Shown here: piece after piece, positions 52,084 to 60,700 of the stretch | How positions within the stretch are numbered: position 1 is the first letter of the stretch | How the letters are laid out: every line of letters starts with the position of its first letter | Assembly: GCA_028716385.1 (NCBI GenBank) | Contig: JAQUPX010000001.1 | Location: 656,775-720,774, forward strand | DNA from: a bacterium | Lineage (GTDB): Bacteria; Hydrothermota; UBA3073; JACQXS01; JAQTXJ01 | Direction of reading: 5' to 3' | DNA: 64,000 nucleotides | Translations under genes and position numbers: made by a program | Notes under the pieces: model-generated | Databases searched by the model: none | The model's input: only the letters and a program-made list of their open reading frames with translations | What the model was told of the DNA's origin: nothing

Positions 52084-53682
52084 TTACTTCATCAAGATTA
52101 GTTTTTTCGTTTCTTTAAAATTATCAGTTTTTAATTGCAGGAAATAAATACCTGATTTGAGTTCGTTTGCGTTGAGGGTTATGGAATAAGAGCCGGCGGG
52201 TTTTTGTTCATTCACTAAAGTCTTTACGCAACGACCTGATAAATCATAAATCGCAAGAGAGACATATCGAGGTTGGGAAACCTCTCCCACAAAATAAGTA
52301 ATGATTGTTGATTTAGAGAAGGGGTTTTGCCCTATTTTTAATTTTTGATTTTTAATATTTAATTTTTCTTCTACCTTCATACAGCCGCAACTATTGCTGT
52401 TTAAGGAATCATCGAGCGCATATAGAACTTTTTCTGCCGTTCCCACCAGCAGTTCTACGCAACCGTCTCCGTCAATATCGGCAATAGCTACATCGTGTAT
52501 ATCCATAGTACCTGAGATTAAAGATTTTGACCATAGAACGGAACCATCTTCTCCGTTGAGCGCGGACACTGCATTAACTCCATAGGTGCTGGGAATAACT
52601 TCAAGTTTTTTATCTCCATCTATATCTGCAACCGAAATGCTTCTATGAACTTCAACTCCCATTGAATGTCCCCATTTCAGTCCACCTGTTGTTCCGTTCA
52701 AACAATAGACCGTAGACCCGCCGCTGCGACTTCCCGTTAGTACTTCAGTTATTCCGTCTCCCTCAAGGTCTGCAACTGCAGTAGAAGCCCATATCAAATT
52801 TACCGCATTATAACTCCATTTTAGCGCGCCCGTTATTGCGTTCAAGGAATAAATCCTGCCGCTATAGTTACCGATGACAACTTCTAAAGTATCATTATTG
52901 TTTATATCTGCAACCGAAGGTGAAGCAGATATTGCGCCGGTTGTTTTGTATTCCCATTTTTGGGTTCCTGTCATCCCATTCAAACAGTAAACATACGAAT
53001 CTTTGCTTCCGATAAATACTTCCATAATGCTGTCCCCATCAACGTCTGCAAGCGCCGGCGAGGAAATCCATACATCCGCGCTCGGGTAACTCCTTGTTTT
53101 GTAAACCCATTTCTGTAATCCCGTTAACCCGTTAATACAATAAACATTTGCAGTGTCCGTGCCAAGGGAAGCGCAGTTACTTTCCACGATTATTTCCATT
53201 ATTCCGTTCGTATCAATATCTGCAATTGCCGGGGAAGATATGTACGAACTTTTTGTTGAAAATTGCCATTTCAGGGTTCCCGTTGAACCGTTAATACAAT
53301 TAATTTTTTGGTTCTCGCTTCCGATAATGACTTCTATTATGCCGTCAGCGTCTACGTCAATTGCCGCAGGGGAAGAACACCAAATAGAACCTCCCGTCGA
53401 ATAACTCCACTGAACTAAACCTGTTATTCCGTTAAAGGAGTACACTTTAGTATCCGTACTACCGACAATAACATCCATAGTATCGTCTTTATTGACGTCA
53501 AAGACTGCCGGGGAACTTTCTATTAATCCTCCGGTTTGATAAGACCATTTAATTACGGGAGTATTATCCATTTTGCCTTTCATAATTTGGTATCGTGTAT
53601 TTTCAAGAGTAGCGCCGTATTTGTGCCAGGTGGAATCTGCAAAGGTTTGATTAAAGATAAATAACGCTAATAAGATTTCCAT
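52084..53682 (-). CDS. Secreted PQQ/FG-GAP-like propeller protein with T9SS sorting domain
   Basis: A 532-residue protein: signal peptide (1-15, ILLALFIFNQTFA), about eight propeller blades of 44-50 residues combining a VADIDGDGxxEVxxGS calcium-type loop with VYCLNGxTGxxKWxY, and a type-A sorting domain (YDLSGRCVKTLVNEQKPAG, KKLILMK). The Asp-rich FG-GAP-like loops probably bind calcium. The sorting-domain DNA is almost identical to that of the next gene over about 100 bp. A GAGGTT-GGGA-AACCTC hairpin (52269-52284) is inserted in frame at the position where its neighbour carries the VIPAKAGI element. AAGGAGGAATAATG is the ribosome binding site. Confidence 0.88.
   Translation of the reverse strand: MEILLALFIFNQTFADSTWHKYGATLENTRYQIMKGKMDNTPVIKWSYQTGGLIESSPAVFDVNKDDTMDVIVGSTDTKVYSFNGITGLVQWSYSTGGSIWCSSPAAIDVDADGIIEVIIGSENQKINCINGSTGTLKWQFSTKSSYISSPAIADIDTNGIMEIIVESNCASLGTDTANVYCINGLTGLQKWVYKTRSYPSADVWISSPALADVDGDSIMEVFIGSKDSYVYCLNGMTGTQKWEYKTTGAISASPSVADINNNDTLEVVIGNYSGRIYSLNAITGALKWSYNAVNLIWASTAVADLEGDGITEVLTGSRSGGSTVYCLNGTTGGLKWGHSMGVEVHRSISVADIDGDKKLEVIPSTYGVNAVSALNGEDGSVLWSKSLISGTMDIHDVAIADIDGDGCVELLVGTAEKVLYALDDSLNSNSCGCMKVEEKLNIKNQKLKIGQNPFSKSTIITYFVGEVSQPRYVSLAIYDLSGRCVKTLVNEQKPAGSYSITLNANELKSGIYFLQLKTDNFKETKKLILMK
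52269..52284. repeat. GAGGTT-GGGA-AACCTC hairpin repeat inside a coding region
   Basis: Perfect 6-bp inverted repeat with a 4-nt loop in the sorting domain of the 52084-53682 gene. It encodes part of GEVSQPRY, at the same alignment position as the VIPAKAGI insertion in the neighbouring gene. Confidence 0.75.
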
Positions 53683-54440
53683 TATTCCTCCTTGTATACT
53701 TGTATATATGTTTTTAGTAAGACAAGTAATTAATGTTAGGAAAATCTATTTTTGTCAATCTTTTTGTCGGGGCGCACCTGTCAAACAGAATGGCGGGCAG
53801 GCAGGGATGTGCGACCGGACACAAAAAGAAGAAAAAAGCACGAAGAACAGAGAACCCAGCGGAGCCCAGAGGGCTGGATAGAAATCCCTAAGAACTAAAG
53901 TTCTAAGAGCTTCCTATAATTCTCCTACATCGAAAACTCTAACTAACAAATAAAATCTTCAGCCACAGAATTGCACAGAAGTATACAGAAAGAAGAACAG
54001 ATAACAGAAAGAATTTTCCAACAGGGACTTGACGAGAATTTGAAGAGATGAACAGAAAGACCGCAATACATATACGGGGAAATCCGCCTCAGGTGGACCG
54101 GGTCTAGAGAAGAAAAAAACTTTATCCACAAATACATACGAATACACACGGATAAAAAAAGACAACGGGCAGAATTTTCTAATGCCACGCCATAGCGGGG
54201 TAAACTCCAAACTTTGATAAAAACAGATTCGGGAAAAGATTAAAAAAAGCACTAAAGATAAAAGTCTTGACAAAATATTCTTACACACTATTTTTTCGGT
54301 AGTAATATTATAGATAGGAACAAACAAATTCAAACTGCCTGCCTGACGGCAAGCAGAGATTGGACAACAACTATTCAAGCTGCCTGCCTGACGGTAGGCA
54401 GGGAAGCTTGAGTTACATTAGAGAGAAAAGAGGAGGAAAA
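53683..54440. repeat. Large divergent repeat region
   Basis: 758 bp. Contents: GCGCACCTGTCAAACAGAAT and GGCGGGCAGGCAGGGATG (53768-53806); REP-like GATAGAAATCCCTAAGAAC with TAAAGTTCTAAGAGC (53877-53911), similar to 36810-36840; CACAAATACA TACGAATACA CACGGATAAA (54127-54156); CACGCCATAGCGGGGTAAAC (54183); and two near-copies of CTGCCTGCCTGACGG(C/T)A (54336 and 54380). A TTGACA at 54267 has no good -10. No gene is supported. Confidence 0.7.
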
Positions 54441-55664
54441 ATGAGGAGAAAAAGTTTAATTGGATCGGGGGTAGTTTCTATGTTTTTAAGTGTAAGTTCT
54501 TTGTTTGCCGTTATGAACTGGGTACAGGTAACGGATTCTGCAGATTGGGGAGCAAGAAGAAATCTTACTGCGATCACTTTTGACAGCGCATTATGGGTTA
54601 TTGGCGGGGGTGGTGCGGGGGCGACGAACTATAACGACGTATGGTATTCTACGGATGGAGCAACCTGGACTTCTGCAACGGATTCTGCGGATTGGACAAA
54701 AAGAAGAAGTCACAGTTCAGTCGTATTTGATGAAAAAATATGGGTAATCGGGGGAGGAGCAGGGGCAACGTATTATAATGATGTCTGGTATTCCCCGGAT
54801 GGAGCGACATGGGCTTGCGCAACGGATTCTGCGGAATGGGGAGAAAGATCGGGGCACACGTCGGTTGTATTTAATGATACGATATGGGTAATCGGGGGAA
54901 GCGGCACAGGCACGGGAGTAATTTATCGTGATGCGTGGTACTCGCTGGACGGCGTAACCTGGACTTGTGCAACGGATTCTGCAGGGTGGGCAGCAAGATC
55001 GGGACATACATCGCTTGTATGTAATGGTAAAATTTGGGTAATCGGAGGAAAAGGCGCAGGGATTGGGAATAATTTCAATGATGTTTGGTATTCTACGGAT
55101 GGCGTGATATGGACTTGCGCAACGGATTCCGCGGAATGGGCAGCAAGATCGGGACATACGTCGGTAGTATATGGCGGTGGAATGTGGGTAATCGGGGGAA
55201 GCGGAGCATCGGGCAAAGTTTATAACGAGGCATGGTATTCTACGGATGGTATAACGTGGATTTGTGCAACGGATTCTGCGGAAGTGCTGGCAAGGGCAAC
55301 TCACGCATCGGATACGCTGGATGGTAAAATATGGGCAATCGGGGGAAGGGATTCTTCTTATGTTCTTTATAATGATGTGTGGCGTTCGGGAATTATTGGA
55401 ACGGAAGAGATTGCGGATTTTGGAGTGCGGAATGCGGAATTGAAGATACTAAAAAATAAGATTTGTTTGTCTGTCCCGAACACGATGGAAGCAGGCATAA
55501 AATTATACGACTTATGTGGCAGAATGAAAGAGGTTATTTATACGGGGACATTAAGTAAAGGCAATTATACTTTTACACCTGATATTCGCAAAAGCGGAAT
55601 TTATTTTGTGAGACTGACTAGCGGTACATTTGAGGCGACAAAGAAGATAACGGTTATAAAATAA
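54441..55664 (+). CDS. Secreted Kelch-like propeller protein with T9SS sorting domain
   Basis: A 407-residue protein; the ATG at 54441 follows AGAGGAGGAAAA and opens a signal peptide (MRRKSLIGSGVVSMFLSVSS). Six repeats of about 55-60 residues have the pattern CATDSAEWAARSGHTSVV, then WVIGGSG and YNDVWYSTDGxTW, a Kelch-type beta-propeller (GG plus Y/W pairs). The C-terminal sorting domain is shorter and more diverged (LYDLCGRMKEVIYTGTLSKG, SGIYFVRLTSG, TKKITVIK). The linker DNA at 55413-55440 (GCGGATTTTGGAGTGCGG, then AATGCGGAAT) has the look of a dispersed GCGGA(A/T)T repeat. Upstream residues in the longer frame come from repeats. Confidence 0.87.
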   Translation: MRRKSLIGSGVVSMFLSVSSLFAVMNWVQVTDSADWGARRNLTAITFDSALWVIGGGGAGATNYNDVWYSTDGATWTSATDSADWTKRRSHSSVVFDEKIWVIGGGAGATYYNDVWYSPDGATWACATDSAEWGERSGHTSVVFNDTIWVIGGSGTGTGVIYRDAWYSLDGVTWTCATDSAGWAARSGHTSLVCNGKIWVIGGKGAGIGNNFNDVWYSTDGVIWTCATDSAEWAARSGHTSVVYGGGMWVIGGSGASGKVYNEAWYSTDGITWICATDSAEVLARATHASDTLDGKIWAIGGRDSSYVLYNDVWRSGIIGTEEIADFGVRNAELKILKNKICLSVPNTMEAGIKLYDLCGRMKEVIYTGTLSKGNYTFTPDIRKSGIYFVRLTSGTFEATKKITVIK

Positions 55665-55976
55665 AAACAAACACTCTGCCACAAAAACACTAAAACACAA
55701 AATTGCACTAAACTTTAAGGACGCACCTGCCTGCAGGCAGGGATTTTCGCAGATAGTCAGGATCCCGTAACAGACCCGGGACTATAGTAAAAGAAATTAT
55801 AAAATCAAAAAGTAGAAAAAACAGAGAGAGAAACTAATCTAACCACAGAGAAAAGAAACTTTAGAGTTAAAAGAAAACAAATAAAAAATAAAAGATTTTA
55901 CTGCAGAGTGCACAGAGGAAAAGAACAAGAGGACGCAGAGGGAAAAAGTATAGAGTTGAAGCAATAACAGAAAAAA
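55665..55976. repeat. Intergenic repeats
   Basis: GCCACAAAAACACTAAAAC (55678-55696), GCACCTGCCTGCAGGCAGGG (55723-55742), ATTTTCGCAGATAG, and AACCACAGAGAAAAGAAAC with TTTAGAGTTAAAAG (55852-55884), which matches the C-terminal coding end of the SGNH gene. No gene is supported. Confidence 0.65.
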
Positions 55977-57407
55977 ATGAAAAAACATAATTTATTAGTT
56001 TGTGCGGTTGGGAGTTTAATTATTGCCAATTTTGTAAATGCTCAACCGATTAACACCTGGGCAAAAACTTTTGGTGCGGATAGTTTCGAATATGGACATT
56101 CAGTCCAACAAACTTCGGATACCGGGTATGTAGTAGTTGGGACTACTTATTCCTATGGTGCGGGCAAAAAGGATATATGGCTTATAAAAACAAATCCATC
56201 GGGAGACACTCTCTGGACAAGAACTTTTGGCGGATCTGAAGAAGAAGATGGCAGAGAGGTTCAGCAAACTTCAGACGGAGGATATATAATAATCGGGAAT
56301 AACTGGTATGGCATATGGCTTATAAAAACGGGTGCATCCGGAGATACTGCCTGGACAAAAATATTTTATAAAGACGATTGGGTGGAAGGATTTTCCGTTC
56401 AACAAACTCTTGACGGGGGATATATTTTGACCGGACGAGCCGTGCTTCAAAGCGCAAATGTAAATGATGTTTGGCTTATAAAGACTAGTGCATCCGGGGA
56501 CACATTGTGGACAAAAACCTTTGGTGGAACGGAATGGGATCAAGGAGAATCAGTAAGGCAAACATCCGATAGCGGATATATAATTGCAGGAACAACAGAA
56601 TCTTACGGAGCAGGAGATAGAGATATCTGGCTTATAAAAACAGATAAATCAGGCAATACTATGTGGACAAAAACTTTTGGCGGAACGGGATGGGACGAAG
56701 GAAGAGCAGTCAAACAAACATCAGACGGGGGGTATATAATTGTCGGGACAAAAGAATCATACGGAACAGGTACTAGCGATATCTGGCTTATAAAAACAGG
56801 TATATCGGGAGACACTGTCTGGACAAGAACTTTCGGTGGAAGTGGTGAAAATGAAGGATTTTCAGTCCAGCAAACAAAGGATAATGGTTACGTTGTTGCA
56901 GGGTCTACCGATTCAAGCGGTGGTTGGCTTGTAAAGACAACTTCGACAGGCAATACTATGTGGACAAAAGCTTTTGGAGACATAAAGATGGGAGCAAGGT
57001 GTTTATCGGTACAGCAAACATTAGATAAGGGATATATTTTGACAGGTTATGCCTGGTATCTCGAGACAGAGGATGCAGATGTTTGGGTTGCGAAAACGGA
57101 TTCTTTGGGAAATGTAGGGGTTGAAGAAAAATTAAATATCAAAAATCAAATATCAAAATTAAAGATAGGTCAAAACCCATTTGTTAGCACGACTACAATT
57201 CGTTATTCCGTTCCCAAATACACGAGTACACGATTAACGATTTATGATTTGTCGGGGCGATGTGTGAAGACGTTAGTGGATGGAGAAAAAGAAGCGGGGA
57301 GTTATTCTGTCAATCTGAATGCAAAAGAATTAAAAACGGGGATATATTTTGTGAAACTCTGTGTCGGGAGCTATAAAGAAACGAAGAAAATAGTATTGAT
57401 GAAATAA
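55977..57407 (+). CDS. Secreted propeller-repeat protein with T9SS sorting domain
   Basis: A 476-residue protein: signal peptide (1-22, SLIIANFVNA), seven repeats of about 50-57 residues with the pattern GDTLWTRTFGGSEEEDG, then VQQTSDGGYIIxGxT and DIWLIKTDxxG, a common beta-propeller type in secreted proteins of this group, and a type-A sorting domain (YDLSGRCVKTLVDGEKEAG, ELKTGIYFVKL, TKKIVLMK). The linker NIKNQISKLKIGQNP is encoded by an AAATATCAAAAATCAAATAT repeat (57133-57152) of the kind found in intergenic DNA at about 19830. No Shine-Dalgarno precedes the ATG. Confidence 0.86.
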   Translation: MKKHNLLVCAVGSLIIANFVNAQPINTWAKTFGADSFEYGHSVQQTSDTGYVVVGTTYSYGAGKKDIWLIKTNPSGDTLWTRTFGGSEEEDGREVQQTSDGGYIIIGNNWYGIWLIKTGASGDTAWTKIFYKDDWVEGFSVQQTLDGGYILTGRAVLQSANVNDVWLIKTSASGDTLWTKTFGGTEWDQGESVRQTSDSGYIIAGTTESYGAGDRDIWLIKTDKSGNTMWTKTFGGTGWDEGRAVKQTSDGGYIIVGTKESYGTGTSDIWLIKTGISGDTVWTRTFGGSGENEGFSVQQTKDNGYVVAGSTDSSGGWLVKTTSTGNTMWTKAFGDIKMGARCLSVQQTLDKGYILTGYAWYLETEDADVWVAKTDSLGNVGVEEKLNIKNQISKLKIGQNPFVSTTTIRYSVPKYTSTRLTIYDLSGRCVKTLVDGEKEAGSYSVNLNAKELKTGIYFVKLCVGSYKETKKIVLMK

Positions 57408-57776
57408 CGAATAAAAAACTTTGGACGCAGATAAACGCAGATAGTTAGGATAAAAGGGATTAGAAGACTAAAAAGTAGAAAAACAAAAGAACTGATAAAA
57501 CAAGGATTATTGTATAGATTTACAGGATTCCAGAAAAGTCTCGGGAATAGAATAAAAGATTAAACCACAGTTTTAACCAGGAGGGAAAAAACCCAAAACT
57601 ACTAAATGCATAAAAATAAACACAGCGGAGAATTTTCAATGTATTTCTACAACCAGAGAAAAAAGTTAAAAAGGGCTTGACAAACATAATATATTGTATC
57701 AGTAAGTAATCATATAATTATATATAGGGGTATTTATAATTTTTTAATGAAACATTTTTCAAAAAGGGGGGACGGT
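57408..57776. repeat. Intergenic repeats upstream of the papain-like protease
   Basis: ACGCAGATAA ACGCAGATAG (57425-57444) and repeat-like AACCACAG. An AT-rich stretch at 57677-57745 contains TTGACA (57677-57682) and TATAAT (57713-57718), but they are not correctly spaced with each other. The transcript start cannot be assigned. Confidence 0.6.
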
Positions 57777-60700
57777 ATGATTAAAAAAAGTTTCAGCAGT
57801 GTGGCAAGGGGGTTAATGGGAGGTTTTGTTTTACTCTTTGCCAGTAATCTTTTTGCTGTGGACGCGGTCAAGAATGCTAACGGGACAGTAAACGTTATCA
57901 ATTTAAATACTTTTCTTAAACAGAAAGGAGCAACGTGGACTGCAGGAGAAAACCAATTTTCAAATATGACATTAGAACAAAAGAAAGCTTATCTTGGAAC
58001 TTTGCCTTCTACAGAACAAATTCCGGTGAAACAAGTTAAAGTAGTAAAGGCAGATCTTCCTGCCGCTTTCAGCTGGAAAAGCAAGGACGGAATTAACTGG
58101 ATGACGCCGATAAGGGACCAGAAAAGTTGTGGAAGTTGTTGGGCTTTTTCCGCAGTAGGTGTTGTAGAAGCGTTAATAAATATAGAAGAAAATAATCCCG
58201 ATTTAGATTACAATTTATCCGAGCAGACATTGGTTACGTGTTCGGGAGCCGGAAGCTGCGGTGGTGGACAGCCAATTAAAGCATTTAGTTTTATCCAGGG
58301 CACCGGTATTCCTACGGAAACTTGTGACCCTTACACTGCTTCCGATGACGGATGCAGCAGATGTACCGATTGGGCAACTCAGGTAAAGAAAATCAGTGGA
58401 TACAGCAGTGTTTCAGGAGCAAATCTAAAGACGGTATTATTAGAAAATCCACTTTCCGTTACTATGGAAGTTTATGAAGATTTCTACAATTATGAACATG
58501 GAATATATACATATGACTACGGCGGTTTTATGGGGTATCATGCAGTTGTGCTTATCGGATGGGACGATGCGAATTCCTGTTGGATAGCAAGAAACTCATG
58601 GAGCACGGCCTGGGGAGAAAGCGGTTATTTCAGGATAGCATACAGTAACGGCGCAGCTTTCCCGGGAGCACCTCTTGATGCGGACTTTCAGCCATCTTCT
58701 GCGGTTGTAGTTACAGCACCAAACGGTGGGGAAAAATTAATCAAGGACAATGTTTATACGATAAGGTGGTCCTGCGGAGCAACCGACAATTTAAATATAG
58801 ACTTATATAAAGGCGGAGTTTTAAACAGTACTATAGTAAGCGGCACAGCCAATACCGGGACATACGATTGGACAGTTCCAACGGGACAAGCAACCGGGAC
58901 GGATTATAAAGTAAGAATAACAAGGGGATCCGATCCAACCATATATGACGAAAGCGATGCTAACTTTACCATTACAGTGCCGAACATCACAGTTACTGCG
59001 CCGAATGGCGGGGAAAACTGGGTTGGCAGCAATTACTACAGCATAAAGTGGACAAGCGCCGGAGTAGTCGGGAACGTAAATATAGATTTGTATAAAGGCG
59101 GAGTATTCAGCAGCACAATAGCAAGCAACGTAAGCAATAACGGAACATACAACTGGAATATTCCCGGGGGACAGGCAATAGGAACGGATTATAAGGTAAG
59201 GGTAACAAGTATAACCACACCTTCTCTCTGGGATGAGAGTGACAACAATTTCAACATTACGGTGCAGAACATAGTTGTGAGCGCACCAAACGGTGGGGAG
59301 AGTTTGACAACCGGCAGCACCAGTGCCATAAAATGGACAAGCGCCGGGATAACGGGTTACATAAAAATAGAATTGTATAAAGGCGGAGTGCTTAACAAGA
59401 CTATAATAAGCAGCACTTCCAATACCGGGACATACAACTGGGCAGTAGGAACCCAGGCAGTAGGGACGGATTATAAGGTAAAGATTTCAAGTGTATCCAC
59501 GCCGACCATCTGGGATGAGAGCAATGCTAATTTCACGGTTGCAGCGCCGACGATAACGGTCAGTACACCAAATGGTGGGGAGAGCTGGTTTGGCGGAACT
59601 ACGAATGCAATAACATGGACAAGTTCGGGGTTAAGCGGGTATGTAAGGATACATTTATACAAAGGCGGAGTTTACAAGAGTATCATAACGAATTGTGTTT
59701 CCAATACCGGGACATACAACTGGGCGATACCGACAACTCTGACAGGTGGAACGGATTATAAAATCAGAGTAATAAGTTATACCAATGCTGCCGTCTATGA
59801 CGAGAGCAACGCTAATTTCACGGTTGCAGGAGCGGGCATAACCGTCAGTTCACCGAATGGCGGGGAAAGCTGGGGAAGAGGCAACGTTTATCCAATAACA
59901 TGGACAAGCGCCGGAGTGACAGGCAACATTAAGATAGAACTATATAAAGCAGGTGCATTCAAGATGACAGTAATAAGCAGCACTGCCAATACGGGAACAT
60001 ACAACTGGACTATACCTGCAGCACAATTAGTAGGAGCAGATTATAAGATAAAGATAACAAGCGCATCCAACATTGCCATAACAGACCAGAGCAATGCCAA
60101 TTTCAGTATTATAGTTCCGACAACAAGCATCACGGTAAGTTCGCCAAACGGCGGAGAGAGCTGGCTTGTAGGCAGTGCGCACAACTTAACATGGACGAGT
60201 TCCGGAATAACGGGGAACGTAAAGATAGACCTGTATAAAGGCAGCGTACTTAACAGTACGATAGCAGCCGACGTAGCAAACAACGGTTCATACAGTTGGA
60301 ACGTTCCAACGGGACAGGCAGCGGGAACGGATTATAAAGTGAGAGTAACGAGTATATCCGCGCCAACCATCTATGACGAGAGCAATGCCAATTTCAGTAT
60401 TACGGTACCGAGTGTCGGCATCACTGTTAGCGCGCCGAACGGCGGAGAGAGCTGGGCAGTAGGCACTACGAATTCCGTAACGTGGGTAAGTTCAGGAGTA
60501 AGCGGGAACGTGAATATAGACTTATATAAAGGTGGCGTGTTTAACGGCGCAATAGCAAGTGACATAAGCAACAGCGGAACGTACAGCTGGGCAATATCCG
60601 GGGTTCAGGCAACAGGAACGGATTATAAGGTAAGGATAACGAGCGTATCCGACACATCCACCAAAGATGAAAGCAATGCCAATTTCAGTATTACAAAGCC

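Noticed and set aside
54717..55304. 195-codon minus-strand frame with repeated units
   Set aside because: It is a shadow of the Kelch-like repeats on the plus strand; its periodicity is inherited from them.
57677..57718. Promoter TTGACA ... TATAAT upstream of the papain-like protease
   Set aside because: The two boxes are 30 nt apart and no intermediate -10 is convincing, so no promoter is called.
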